Origin: Agromyces terreus
GTDB taxonomy: Bacteria; Actinomycetota; Actinomycetes; Actinomycetales; Microbacteriaceae
DNA: 64,000 bases
Reading direction: 5' to 3'
Assembly (NCBI RefSeq): GCF_009749465.1
Contig: NZ_WBIS01000004.1
Coordinates: 1 to 64,000, forward strand
The notes beneath the pieces were generated by a model. The model was not told where the DNA came from. It searched no databases and saw nothing but the letters and a program-made list of their open reading frames with translations. Below are positions 42,501-50,312 of this stretch, in pieces (within the stretch, counting starts at the first letter, position 1; each line of letters opens with the position of its first letter). Made by a program: the position numbers and the translations under genes.

Positions 42501-42586
42501 ACGGCGAACACCCGCCGCCCGAGCAGTCTCGTGAGCCACGGCGTCGCGATCGCGACCGCGCCGAAGATCGCGAGAGTGAGGATCAT
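39497..42586 (-). CDS. mrpA: Mrp Na+/H+ antiporter subunit A fused to subunit B
   Basis: 1029 residues, ATG 42586 with GAGGAGAGC upstream. Residues about 1-760 are MrpA (NuoL-like): FVFWEATSVLSYLLIG with the conserved Glu, AISKSALVPFHFWLPAAMAA, and the MrpA C-terminal GAPDLALTQALVETIVIVVF (TQALVE motif). Residues about 830-960 are an MrpB domain (WLIAGRTISPRNRSILIEVL, GHNAPGGGFAGGLLAGLAL), making an A-B fusion as in many Actinobacteria. A Pro/Glu-rich tail ends the protein. It is the first gene of the operon. The complex exports Na+ in exchange for protons and supports pH homeostasis. Confidence 0.95.
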   Translation of the reverse strand: MILTLAIFGAVAIATPWLTRLLGRRVFAVIALVPAAAFVLLLTWMPGVLDGAPVVETVEWIPRLDIALSFRLDALALVLALVVTGIGALVLLYCTWYFADDEPALGRFAALLLAFAGVMFGLVTADDVFVLFVFWEATSVLSYLLIGHYTGRKESRGAALQALTVTTFGGLAMLVGLVVLAVAGGTTSLSELVANPVAGAAGEWGIALVLLGAISKSALVPFHFWLPAAMAAPTPVSAYLHAAAMVKAGVYLVARLAPGYADLEVWHPIVIGLGAFTMLVGGWRALRQYDLKLLLAYGTVSQLGFLVLVTGFGTRDAALAGVALLLAHALFKATLFLTVGIVDHAAGTRDWRRLSGLGRRMPVLAAVAVLAGASMAGVPPLLGFVAKEGVFTALLDAQAEGGSVALWAWVALIGAVAGSVLTVAYTVRFLWGAFSTKPDVPPTPLHATGAAIVVAPATLALAGLVTALGVSFIEPLLAAYADVFPGGHAHLALWHGFEPALWISLGVFALGGVLVWARRGVARLQAAVAPVVDASRGYLGIVSVVDRLAASLTTAIQSRGLPGYLSIILAVFIGGLGTAAILDAGWADDVRLWDYPAQPFIAFVMCIAAVAAVVVRQRMAAVLLVSVTGYGLVVLFGMSGAPDLALTQALVETIVIVVFVLVLRRLPKQIAQRNPPVHKLARSVIGALSGIVMGVIGLVALGARVEPTIADGLPALALEAHGKNIVNVMLVDIRAWDTLGEISVLVAVATGVASLIFVSGRTGGAPRLDDGDLGLDRRNRTRPLPEAASSIRAPRTSLADTDGETDAAAEAASTRQTWLIAGRTISPRNRSILIEVLVRLLFHPAIVVSVYLLFVGHNAPGGGFAGGLLAGLALVARYLAGGRYELGEAAPVDAGRLLGTGLLLAAGTAAGSLLFGGAALESAWFEAEVPVLGTISIGTSTLFDIGVYLVVIGLVLDILRSLGGEVDRQQEEADTGLDDPEPAPTAAVPARPAPTALPDPTPSGSIRTPADPAQSEREPEPEPAEGGRA

Positions 42587-42719
42587 CCGCTCTCCTCACG
42601 CCGTGGGCTGCCGTCCGTCCGGCCAGTTTACCGGGCGAGCGGCTCGGATCCCCCGGCTTCCGGGCATCCGGCGAGGTCGGCGGATGCCGCGTCCGCGCGT
42701 GTTGGCGCATGATGGACGG

Positions 42720-43559
42720 ATGTCGATCCTCATCTCCGACCGCGAACTCGCCGCACGTATCGAGTCGGGCATGCGAACGGTCGTCCTCGACGCGCGCTGG
42801 ACCCTCGCCGAGCCCCACGGGCTCGAGTCATTCCGCGCCGGGCATATTCCGACGGCCGTCTCCGTCGACCTCGAGGACGAGCTCTCCGATCACGCCGCAT
42901 CCGGCCTCGGGCGGCATCCGCTGCCCTCCGATGCGGCGTTCACGGCCGCGATGCGCCGTTGGGGCATCCGCACCGGCGACCTCGTCGTGGTGACCGACAC
43001 CACCGCGAACCTCGCCGCCGCCCGGGCGTGGTGGCTGCTCCGCCACGCCGGGCACGAGCAGGTGCTCCTGCTCGACGGCGGCATCGATGCCTGGGTCGCC
43101 GCGGGCTACCCGCTCGAGACCGGCGACCGCACCCCCGAACCCGGCGACGCGACGGCGCGCTTCGGCGCCATGCCCGTGATCGACATCGACGAGGCCGCCG
43201 GGTTCGCCGACGACGGCGTGCTCCTCGACGCCCGCGCCGCCGAACGCTACCGTGGCGAGGTCGAGCCGGTCGACCCGAAGGCCGGGCACATCCCGGGTGC
43301 GCGCTCGGCGCCCACCTCGATCGCGCTCGACGCCGACGGGCGGTTCCTCGAGCCCTCCGCGCTCGCGGCGAGGTTCGCCGGACTCGGCGTCGAGCCCGGC
43401 GCGCCCGTCGCCGCGTACTGCGGCTCGGGGGTCGCGGCCGGCCACCTCGTCGCCGCGCTCGCGATCGCCGGAATCGACGCGGCGCTGTTCCCCGGGTCCT
43501 GGAGCCAGTGGTCGAACGACCCCTCGCGGGAGGTCGCGACGGGGTCCGAACCGCGCTGA
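42720..43559 (+). CDS. Sulfurtransferase with two rhodanese domains
   Basis: 279 residues from ATG 42720. CATGAT lies six bases upstream and there is no ribosome binding site, so the gene is probably leaderless. The first, inactive rhodanese domain (about 1-135) has AGHIPTAVSVDLEDELSD and the LLLDGGIDAWVAAGYPLE end. The second domain (about 145-275) has the active Cys C234 in YCGSGVAAGH and the FPGSWSQWSNDPSREVATG end. The layout is that of thiosulfate or 3-mercaptopyruvate sulfurtransferase. Substrate not resolved. Confidence 0.9.
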   Translation: MSILISDRELAARIESGMRTVVLDARWTLAEPHGLESFRAGHIPTAVSVDLEDELSDHAASGLGRHPLPSDAAFTAAMRRWGIRTGDLVVVTDTTANLAAARAWWLLRHAGHEQVLLLDGGIDAWVAAGYPLETGDRTPEPGDATARFGAMPVIDIDEAAGFADDGVLLDARAAERYRGEVEPVDPKAGHIPGARSAPTSIALDADGRFLEPSALAARFAGLGVEPGAPVAAYCGSGVAAGHLVAALAIAGIDAALFPGSWSQWSNDPSREVATGSEPR

Positions 43560-43638
43560 GCCGACCCGCGGCTCGCAGCGCCCGACCCGGAGCCCGCAGC
43601 GCCCGGGCCGGCGCGCGGCGCGCGGGTGCGGCATCCGC

Positions 43639-44475
43639 TCACTCGGGGCGGTGCCCGACGCCGATGATCGTCGAGAGGTCGACGCGCGAGATGCCGCGTT
43701 CGGCCCGCAGCGCGTGGAACGCGGTCGCGACCCGGTCGCGCGTCGCGTCGTCGAGGTCGGCCACGAGCCGGCGTCGCGACATGCCGAGCACGAGCCGCCA
43801 GGCCAGGTCGTCGTCAAGATCGAGATGCCTCGGCACGAGCTCGCCGCGCGTGCGCTCCAGCCCGAACGAGCCGAGCCACTGCGCGAGGGCGCCCGGCGTC
43901 GACGGGACATCGGGGCGCCCGCCGCTGCGATAGGCAGCGACGGCCTCGGCGCCCGCCTCCCCGCCCTCGGCCTCGACCGCGTCGCACAGCGCCTCGGTGA
44001 AGTCCTTCACGGCGCCCGGCGCCCACAGCGTCACGACGAACCGCCCGCCCGGCTTCAACCGATCGACGAGATGCGCGACGCCGCCCTCGACGTCGTCGAA
44101 GAAGAAGACGCCGAGCACGCACTGCACGAGGTCGTAGCCGACGGGCTCCCACTCCGTGGCATCCGCCGCGTGCAGCCGGAGCTGCGGCAACGGCGCCGCC
44201 TCCCCCTCGGCCCGCTCGCGGGCGAGCTCGGTCATCGCCTCCGACCGGTCGACCGCGTCGACCGCGCCGCCGGGCCCCACGAGCTCGGCCGTCGGCACCG
44301 CGGACGCCCCGTCGCCGCAGCACGCGTCGAGCACGAGCTCCCCGAAGCGCGGCGCCGCGCGGAGCACCGTCGCCATCGAGATCGGATTCCACACCGCGGC
44401 ATCCAACTCGGCGAAAGCCGAGGCATGCTCAGCGAAATGCCGGACGGTAGCACTGACGTCAACCTGTTCCCCCAT
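43639..44475 (-). CDS. Class I SAM-dependent methyltransferase
   Basis: 278 residues. Motif I is LVLDACCGDGASAVPTA (residues about 47-63), followed by the acidic motif GAVDAVDRSEAMTELARE and motif IV-like YDLVQCVLGVFFFDD, then LKPGGRFVVTLWAPG. The UbiE/COQ5-like layout suggests a small-molecule methyltransferase. The C-terminal third (VADLDDATRDRVATAFHAL) is unassigned. Substrate unknown. It is divergent from the FKBP gene 111 bases away. Confidence 0.85.
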   Translation of the reverse strand: MGEQVDVSATVRHFAEHASAFAELDAAVWNPISMATVLRAAPRFGELVLDACCGDGASAVPTAELVGPGGAVDAVDRSEAMTELARERAEGEAAPLPQLRLHAADATEWEPVGYDLVQCVLGVFFFDDVEGGVAHLVDRLKPGGRFVVTLWAPGAVKDFTEALCDAVEAEGGEAGAEAVAAYRSGGRPDVPSTPGALAQWLGSFGLERTRGELVPRHLDLDDDLAWRLVLGMSRRRLVADLDDATRDRVATAFHALRAERGISRVDLSTIIGVGHRPE

Positions 44476-44586
44476 TGCTCCATTCTGGCGCTGATCGGGA
44501 CGGATACGCGGGATTCAGGCAACGGAAAGCCGAAGCGTGCAGACTGGAGGCATTCCGCTCTCCGATCGAATCGAGAAGACCCCCTC

Positions 44587-45537
44587 ATGAATCGTGTCCT
44601 GCGCCGCGCAGCGCCCGCCGCGCTCACCGCCGCCGCCGCGGCCCTGGTCCTCGCCGGGTGCGCCGGCGCCGGCGACCCCGAAGCCACGCCGACGCCCACC
44701 GCCGCGGCCTGCATGGACGTCCCGTCCGGCGACCTCAGCGACGCGGTCACGGTCGAGGGCGACTTCGGCGCCGTCCCGACCGCGACGTTCGAGGCGCCGC
44801 TCGAGGTCGACGAACTGCAGCGCACCGTCGTGACCGAGGGCGACGGCGAGACCACCACGGCCGGCGACAGCGTGAACGCGGTCGTCACGGTCTTCTCGGG
44901 CGCCTCGGGCGACCAGCTCTTCTCGCAGCCGGCGACCATCACCGCCGGCGACCCGACCGTCTTCGAGGCGTTCCTCTCGGGCGTCGACTGCGTGCCCACC
45001 GGCACCCGCAGCGTCACCGTCGCCCCCGCCGACACGCTCTACGAGGGCGCCGGCAACGAGAACATCGGCCTCGCCGCGGGCGAGAGCGTCGTCATCGTGG
45101 TCGACGTCAAGGAGCCGCTCACGGCCGAAGAGTGGACCGAGGACGTTCCCGAGGTGAAGTTCGGCGCCGAGGGCGAGGCCCCCACGGTCACGTTGCCCGA
45201 CACCGCGCCGCCCGCCGAGTACCGGCTCAAGGTGCTCGAGGAGGGCGACGGCGACGTCGTGCAGGCCGGCGACACCGTCACGCTCGACTACCAGGGCACC
45301 AGCTGGGACACGGGCGAGGTCTTCGACCAGAGCTACGGCGGCGAGCCCGCGCAGTTCTCGACCGATCAGGTCATCCAGGGCTTCGGCGCCGCGCTGATCG
45401 GCCAGAAGGTCGGCACCAAGCTCATCGTCACGATCCCGCCGGAGTACGCCTACGGCACCGACGCGAACGCCGCCGAGCTCGGCGGGCAGACGCTCGTGTT
45501 CCTCGTCGAGATCCACGACACGGCGCCGTCCGCGTAA
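44587..45537 (+). CDS. Lipid-anchored FKBP-type peptidyl-prolyl isomerase
   Basis: 316 residues from ATG 44587. The signal peptide ends in a lipobox VLAGC (C25), so it acts outside the membrane. Residues about 50-175 form an N-terminal FKBP-like or trigger-factor-like domain, and residues about 215-313 a canonical FKBP: GDTVTLDYQGTSWDTGEVFD, GFGAALIGQKVGTKLIVTIPP (quoted as GAALIGQKVGTKLIVTIPP), YAYGTDANAAELGGQTLVF. It probably folds exported proteins. Two FKBP-type domains in one chain is usual for actinobacterial lipoprotein FKBPs. Confidence 0.92.
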   Translation: MNRVLRRAAPAALTAAAAALVLAGCAGAGDPEATPTPTAAACMDVPSGDLSDAVTVEGDFGAVPTATFEAPLEVDELQRTVVTEGDGETTTAGDSVNAVVTVFSGASGDQLFSQPATITAGDPTVFEAFLSGVDCVPTGTRSVTVAPADTLYEGAGNENIGLAAGESVVIVVDVKEPLTAEEWTEDVPEVKFGAEGEAPTVTLPDTAPPAEYRLKVLEEGDGDVVQAGDTVTLDYQGTSWDTGEVFDQSYGGEPAQFSTDQVIQGFGAALIGQKVGTKLIVTIPPEYAYGTDANAAELGGQTLVFLVEIHDTAPSA

Positions 45538-45559
45538 TCCGGCGCCCGCCGACGCGAGA

Positions 45560-45591
45560 ACGGGCCGCAGCGAGCGATCGCTGCGGCCCGT
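45560..45591. terminator. Terminator hairpin after the FKBP gene
   Basis: CGGGCCGCAGCGA (45561-45573) pairs with TCGCTGCGGCCCG (45578-45590) around GCGA, with an extra A-T pair outside. TTCGTCGTCT follows. Confidence 0.75.
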
Positions 45592-45673
45592 TCGTCGTCT
45601 GCGGAGGGGTTGCCCGGCCGGCGCCGGCAGCCGACCACGACCACGCGCTCACGACTGCCCCCGGGCACTGGGT

Positions 45674-45744
45674 TGCAGGAAGAATCCGGCGAATCGCCGG
45701 GCTCCGGATGCCGCGGCACGGCGTTTCGCGCCGTTGTTCCTGCA
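45674..45744. repeat. 71-bp multi-stem palindrome bounded by TGCAGGAA/TTCCTGCA
   Basis: Outer arms TGCAGGAA (45674-45681) and TTCCTGCA (45737-45744) enclose two inner hairpins: CCGGCGA-A-TCGCCGG (about 45687) and CGGCG-TTTCG-CGCCG (about 45719). It shares its termini with the elements at 58578 and 60619. It lies between convergent genes. Confidence 0.75.
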
Positions 45745-45803
45745 TTTGCCGGGGGTCGCCGCGAGGGCGGGGGTTGAAGGGGAGGGTGAGGGCGGCGGAG
45801 GTT

Positions 45804-46481
45804 TCAGACTTGGGCTGCGGGCCCGGCCGGTGCTGTGGCATCCGTCGGTGCTGCGGCATCCGTCGGTGCTGTGGCATCCGTCGGTGCTGTGGCATCCGCC
45901 GGGCTCGTGGCATCCGTCGCCTTCACCCGGCGGACCGGGCGCTGCAACCCGCGCGCGACCCCGGTGCGGTCGAGCCGGCGCGCGATGAGCAGTCCGAGCC
46001 ACACGCCCGCGAGGTTCGAGAGCACCGACAGCACCGGGTACGCGACCTGCGCCCAGAACGGGAACCGGTCGACGCCGAGGAACGGCATCGAGTAGAGCGC
46101 GTACGGGAGCGCGAAGGCGGCGGCGCCGACGTAGAAGATCCACGGGCGGAACGAGCGGTAGAGGCCGAGCGCGAGCGGGATCTCGACCATCGCGCCGATC
46201 ATGAGGCACGTGAGGATCGCCGACGGGCCCTGCGGCGTCAGCACCGCGTTGATGAGCCCCGCGATGAGCGAGGTCAGCAGGCCGACGCCCGGCTGCCGCA
46301 GCAGCGCGAGCGCGACCACGAACGGCACGCTCCAGATGCCCGCGAAGGCCGCGTAGAGCAGCGGGATCGCCGGGGCGACCGCCGTCGACAGCACGAAGGC
46401 CGGCACGAGCAGCAGGCCCGCGGCGGCGCCGATCGCGGCGCAGGTGAGCAACAGGCGGGTGGGGACGTTCATGCGGCGCAT
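45804..46481 (-). CDS. ECF transporter S (substrate-binding) component
   Basis: 225 residues, six transmembrane segments. It resembles the YkoE type of S component: LSTAVAPAIPLLYAAFAGIW, LIAGLINAVLTPQGPSAILT, GAMVEIPLALGLYRSFRPW, SMPFLGVDRFPFWAQVAYP. S components carry the ligand and dock on EcfT. The last 35 residues are a low-complexity tail of TDATAP units (TDATAPTDAAAPTDATAPAG), from tandem GGCATCCGTCGGTGCTGT repeats, and are probably outside the fold. Its start follows the SIP gene stop by three bases, so it is in the iron-regulated ECF operon, where the substrate may be a ferric siderophore or haem-like compound rather than thiamine. Confidence 0.82.
   Translation of the reverse strand: MRRMNVPTRLLLTCAAIGAAAGLLLVPAFVLSTAVAPAIPLLYAAFAGIWSVPFVVALALLRQPGVGLLTSLIAGLINAVLTPQGPSAILTCLMIGAMVEIPLALGLYRSFRPWIFYVGAAAFALPYALYSMPFLGVDRFPFWAQVAYPVLSVLSNLAGVWLGLLIARRLDRTGVARGLQRPVRRVKATDATSPADATAPTDATAPTDAAAPTDATAPAGPAAQV
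45838..45915 (-). repeat. GGCATCCGTCGGTGCTGT tandem repeats encoding the S-component tail
   Basis: Five copies of (GTG/GCG)GCATCC(GTCGGTGCT/GCCGGGCTC) in a row with periods near 15-18. They encode the TDATAP units on the minus strand. Each contains the GGCATCC heptamer. Confidence 0.9.
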
Positions 46482-46484
46482 GGT

Positions 46485-47354
46485 TCAGGCTCCGATCAGC
46501 TGGGCGGCATCGACGGCGGGGGCGCCCTTCGGCAGGCGCCAGTAGCCGCAGAAGCTCACGTCGCCCTTCGCCCAACCGCGCTCGGTCACGAGCAGGCGAC
46601 GGATGCCGGTGGCCAGCCCCGACTCGCCGACCGCGTAGGCGTGCGCGGCGACCGCGCCCGGAACCTCGACGGCGGATGCCGCGGCGTACGCGCCCGCGCC
46701 CGGGCGATCGCCGTGCTGCCGCACGACCCAGTGCACCACCACGCCCGCGGGCTTCGGGAACTCCTGGGCGTCGGCCGCGTCGGGGATCTCGACGATCGCC
46801 GCGCCGGTCACGTCGGCCGGGAGCGAGGCGCAGATGCCCGCCACGGCGGGAAGGCCGGTCTCGTCGGCGACGAGCAGGAACCACGACGCCGCCTCGGACG
46901 CGTCGAAGCCGTAGCCCTCGTCGAGCAGTCCGACGCGGTCGCCCGCGCGGCATCCGGCGGCCCAGGCTGCGGCGACGCCCTCGAGCGCGCCCGTGTCGGG
47001 GCTCTCGTGCAGCACGAAGTCGATGTCGAGCTCGGCGCCCCGGTCGGCCGTCGCGGCACGGAACTCGCGCACCGTGTAGTTGCGCATCGTCGGACGCACG
47101 GCCTTCGGGGTGCGCAGCAGCTGCGCGTAGCCGAGGTACCCGTCGCGGTCGGGCAGTCGCACCTCCGCGGCATCCGCCGGCGGCAGGAACAGGCGGAACC
47201 ACTGGTCGTATCCGCGGGGCGTGAAGCGGTCGATCTCTGCGCCGCCCAACGTGACCCGCACGAACGACGGGCTGACACGGGCGGTGGCGAGGACTTCGAG
47301 CTCGATCGGCGCGGTGCGCTCGGGCTTCACCTGGCGGCTATGCGTCTTGGGCAT
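46485..47354 (-). CDS. Siderophore-interacting FAD-binding protein
   Basis: 289 residues from ATG 47354, chosen because GGAAGG lies seven bases upstream; the frame extends to 47447 with a Pro-rich lead. The N-terminal half is a beta-barrel FAD domain with VRVTLGGAEIDRF, and PTMRNYTVREFR carrying the R-x-Y-T flavin motif. The C-terminal half is a ferredoxin-reductase-like NAD(P)H domain (FLLVADETGLPAVAGICAS, ending DVSFCGYWRLPKG). SIP proteins reduce ferric siderophores in the cytoplasm to release iron. Its place between ecfT and the S component ties the transporter to iron. Confidence 0.92.
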   Translation of the reverse strand: MPKTHSRQVKPERTAPIELEVLATARVSPSFVRVTLGGAEIDRFTPRGYDQWFRLFLPPADAAEVRLPDRDGYLGYAQLLRTPKAVRPTMRNYTVREFRAATADRGAELDIDFVLHESPDTGALEGVAAAWAAGCRAGDRVGLLDEGYGFDASEAASWFLLVADETGLPAVAGICASLPADVTGAAIVEIPDAADAQEFPKPAGVVVHWVVRQHGDRPGAGAYAAASAVEVPGAVAAHAYAVGESGLATGIRRLLVTERGWAKGDVSFCGYWRLPKGAPAVDAAQLIGA

Positions 47355-47459
47355 CGGGGGACCTTCCGGGGTCGTGGGCGTGGATGGAGGATCGGGCGGC
47401 GGCCTGGGCGGCCTGGGCGGCTGCGGCGCGGGCGGGGCGGGCGGCATGGCGGGCGGCGC

Positions 47460-48470
47460 TCACAGGCCCACCTCGGTGCGATCGGGCGTGACGCCGCCGA
47501 GCCCGGCCTGCAGCGCCCACCAGTAGATGCCGAAGGAGACGGTCCAGAACAGCAGGACGAAGACCGTGTCGCGCGCCCGCCAGCGGCTGATCGTGCGCTC
47601 GGTGCGCGTCGGGTGGGCGCCGAACGCGCGCGCGTCCATGGCGAGGGCGACGCGCTCGGCGTGCCGGATGGCGCTCGCGAGCAGCGGGATCGCGGTGCCG
47701 ACGGTGCGCTGCACGGCCGCGAACGGTCCGCGGCCGGCATCCGTCCCGCGAACGCGGTGCGCGGCGCGGATGACCTCGAGCTCGTGTCCGAACCGCGGCA
47801 CGAAGCGGAGCGCCGCGAGCGCCGTGTATCCGATGCGGTAGGGCACGCGCAGGTTCTGCACGAGCGCGCGCACCAGCTCGGGGCCGCTCGTGGTGAGCCC
47901 CGCGATGAGCGAGAGCATGAGCAGCGCCGCGATGCGCAGCGCCGTCGCGAGGCCCACGAGGTACGCGGCGAGCGTGAACCGCCAGTCGCCGATCTCGAGG
48001 AGGACGACGGATGCCGCGGCGCTGCCGTTCTCGATGCGGTCGGGGTCGACCCAGATGCCGAAGCTCAGTCCGAGCACGAGGATCGCGACGGGAACCCCCA
48101 GGAGCAACGCGGCGAGGGCACGGCCCGAGAGCCGCGCGCCGACGACGAGCAGGCCGAGCGCGACCACGATGAACGCCAGCGGGATCGCGATGCCGCGCGT
48201 GAAGATGAGGGCGAGCATCACCGGCAGGGGCGCGGCGAACTTCGCGAGCGGGTTCAGGCGGTGCAGGAACCGGATGCCGCTCGTGGGCGCCTGCTCGGCG
48301 TAGGGGTCGCGCGGGGCGACCGTCGGTCGGGGAGGCGTGCGGGCGGGGTCTGGTGGCCGGGTTCCGCTGGTCTCGAGACGCTGCGCTGCTCGACCGGCGG
48401 GGTGTGGGGCGCTGGTCTCGAGACGCTGCGCTCCTCGACCGGCGGCGGCGGCGGTGTCGGCGGCGCTCAT
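47460..48470 (-). CDS. ECF transporter T component with repeat-encoded N-terminus
   Basis: 336 residues from ATG 48470 (overlapping the ATPase stop, ATGA). The conserved CbiQ/EcfT part begins at about residue 65: GIRFLHRLNPLAKFAAPLP, five or six transmembrane helices, and two coupling helices with ALRFVPRFGHELEVIRAAHRVRG and HAERVALAMDARAFG (the Arg-Ala-Arg/ARG signatures). The first 60 residues are AGRGAQRLETSAPHPAG and AGRAAQRLETSGTRP from two 32-bp repeats. There is no later start before the conserved part, so they are translated. Confidence 0.9.
   Translation of the reverse strand: MSAADTAAAAGRGAQRLETSAPHPAGRAAQRLETSGTRPPDPARTPPRPTVAPRDPYAEQAPTSGIRFLHRLNPLAKFAAPLPVMLALIFTRGIAIPLAFIVVALGLLVVGARLSGRALAALLLGVPVAILVLGLSFGIWVDPDRIENGSAAASVVLLEIGDWRFTLAAYLVGLATALRIAALLMLSLIAGLTTSGPELVRALVQNLRVPYRIGYTALAALRFVPRFGHELEVIRAAHRVRGTDAGRGPFAAVQRTVGTAIPLLASAIRHAERVALAMDARAFGAHPTRTERTISRWRARDTVFVLLFWTVSFGIYWWALQAGLGGVTPDRTEVGL
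48369..48445 (-). repeat. Two 32-bp repeats at the start of ecfT
   Basis: GGTCTCGAGACGCTGCG then CTGCTCGACCGGCGG (48369-48400), and GGTCTCGAGACGCTGCG then CTCCTCGACCGGCGG (48414-48445). These are the cleanest full-length copies of the element. Read on the coding (minus) strand they give GRGAQRLETS. Confidence 0.95.
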
Positions 48471-50257
48471 GCGGCGGCCCGATCGCGGACGGGAAGCTGC
48501 GACATCCGCGTGACCGCGTGCCATTCGGGGTGTCGCTCGAGCCCTCGGGTCGCCCGGGCGAGGGGCGGATGCCGCAGCCCCGCCGCCTCGATGAGCGGGC
48601 CCGCGAGCACCTCGGCCGTCGGCCCGGAACCGAGCAGGCGCCCGTCGCGCATGACCGCGATGTGCGTGGCGTGGTCGGCCACGAGCTGCAGGTCGTGCGT
48701 GACGACGAGCACGGTCGTGCCCTCGCGGTTGAGGTCGGCGAGGATGTCGAGCAGTTCGGACGCGCGGGCGCGGTCCTGGCCGAACGTCGGCTCGTCGAGC
48801 GCGAGCACGGGAGCGCCCGCGACGAGCGCGGTGCCGACCGAGAGCCGGCGCTTCTGCCCGCCCGAGAGGAGGAACGGATGCCGGTCGCGGTGCTCGGTCA
48901 GGTCGAAGCGCTCGAGCATGCGCTCGACCTCGGCCCGCCGGGCGGCCTCGTCGACCCCCTGGAGGCGCAGTCCGAGCTCGAGCTCCTCGGCGACGGTGTG
49001 TGCGACGAACTGGTGCTCGGGGTTCTGGAAGACGAATCCGATCTGCCGGGCGCGCGACCGGGCGTCGGCGCGGGACGGATCCATGCCGAGCACGTCGATG
49101 CTGCCGCGCGGCGCCGGGATGACGCCGGCGATCGCCTGGAGCAATGTGGTCTTGCCCGCTCCGTTGGTGCCCACGACGGCGAGGAAGTCGCCCGCGGCGA
49201 CGTCGAGGTCGACCCCGTCGACGACGATCGGCCCGCGTCGTCCGCCGCGGCGGACCGAGCAGTCGCGCACCCGGATCGCGGGGGCGGCGGGCGCGGTCGC
49301 AGCTGCCGCGTCATGTCCGGGCACCGCGGCCGAGACGGGCGCGGCCGTGACGGACGCGGGCTCGTGCGCAGGGGCGGGCTCGCGCGCGGGCGCGGGCAGC
49401 GCAGGCTGTGCGTCGAGCGCGGCGCCGAGCTCGGCGGGGCTGAGCGGCAGCGGGTCGAGCGCCACGCCGGCGTCGCGCAGCCGCAGCGCCGCGAGTGTGG
49501 AGACGGGCAGCCAGACGCCGAGGTCGAGCAGCTCCTCGGCCCGGCCCTGGAGCACCTCGCGGGCGGGGCCGTCGATCACGAGGCGTCCCGCCGCGTCGAG
49601 GACGACGACGCGGTCGACGATGTCGACGGCCGCGTCGAGGTTGTGCTCGACGAGCACGATCGCGTGGTCGCGCTCGCTGGCGAGTTCGCGGAGCACGGCG
49701 TAGACCTCGTCGATGCCGGCCGGATCGAGGTTCGCCGTGGGCTCGTCGAGCACGAGCACGGGTGACGCGAGGGCGAGGGCGCAGGCGACGGCAAGGCGCT
49801 GGCGACCGCCCCCGGACAGCACGTCGGGGTTGTCGGCCCGGCGCTCCCAGAGCCCGACGAGCTTGAGCGCCCGCTCGGCGCGCTCGAGCACCTCGGCGGC
49901 GGGCACGAGCCGGTTCTCGGGGCCGAAGCACACCTCGTCGAGCAGGGTGCCGGTGACGACCTGCGCGTCGGGGTCCTGGAAGACCATGGCCACGTGCTCG
50001 CTGAGCTCGGCGACGGTGTGCTCGGCGGTGTCGAGCCCGGCGACGCGCACGGTGCCGGCGAGCGTCGCCGGCACGGCGTGCGGGATGAGGCCGTCGAGCG
50101 CGAGCGCGAGCGTCGACTTGCCGCATCCGGACGGCCCGAGCAGCAGCACCACTTCGCCGGGGACCACCTCGAACGACACCGCCGACGGGGTCGCGCGCTT
50201 CGCCTCGTCGTGGCGGATGCTCACGGCGTCGAGGGTGATGAGGGGTTCAGCGTTCAC
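48467..50257 (-). CDS. ECF transporter ATPase, two ABC domains in one chain
   Basis: 596 residues. ABC domain 1 (1-275): Walker A GPSGCGKST (41-49), MVFQDPDAQVVT, signature LSGGGRQR (147-154), Walker B VLVLDEPTANLD. A Pro/Ala-rich linker (285-328) follows. ABC domain 2 (329-575): Walker A GTNGAGKTT (363-371), FVFQNPEHQFVAHTV, signature LSGGQKRR (464-471), DEPTFGQD. This is the YkoD/EcfA1A2 layout. It is the first gene of the operon ATPase-ecfT-SIP-S, and the IdeR-like box lies 56 bases before its start, covering a -10-like TAGGCT. Confidence 0.95.
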   Translation of the reverse strand: MNAEPLITLDAVSIRHDEAKRATPSAVSFEVVPGEVVLLLGPSGCGKSTLALALDGLIPHAVPATLAGTVRVAGLDTAEHTVAELSEHVAMVFQDPDAQVVTGTLLDEVCFGPENRLVPAAEVLERAERALKLVGLWERRADNPDVLSGGGRQRLAVACALALASPVLVLDEPTANLDPAGIDEVYAVLRELASERDHAIVLVEHNLDAAVDIVDRVVVLDAAGRLVIDGPAREVLQGRAEELLDLGVWLPVSTLAALRLRDAGVALDPLPLSPAELGAALDAQPALPAPAREPAPAHEPASVTAAPVSAAVPGHDAAAATAPAAPAIRVRDCSVRRGGRRGPIVVDGVDLDVAAGDFLAVVGTNGAGKTTLLQAIAGVIPAPRGSIDVLGMDPSRADARSRARQIGFVFQNPEHQFVAHTVAEELELGLRLQGVDEAARRAEVERMLERFDLTEHRDRHPFLLSGGQKRRLSVGTALVAGAPVLALDEPTFGQDRARASELLDILADLNREGTTVLVVTHDLQLVADHATHIAVMRDGRLLGSGPTAEVLAGPLIEAAGLRHPPLARATRGLERHPEWHAVTRMSQLPVRDRAAA

Positions 50258-50312
50258 GTGTCTCGCCAGATCGGCCGGCGCACCGGATGGGGGCTGCCGA
50301 CCCGACGTCGGC

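Noticed and set aside
38964-42818. One 1284-codon minus-strand frame spanning mrpA and mrpC
   Set aside because: It reads the frame of mrpC through mrpA out of frame; mrpA (39497-42586) has its own start, ribosome binding site and conserved motifs.
44475-49703. A 1742-codon open frame on the plus strand
   Set aside because: It is antisense to the SIP/ECF operon and overlaps the FKBP gene; its composition (Arg/Gly-rich) is that of a high-GC shadow frame, and the opposite strand encodes recognised domains.
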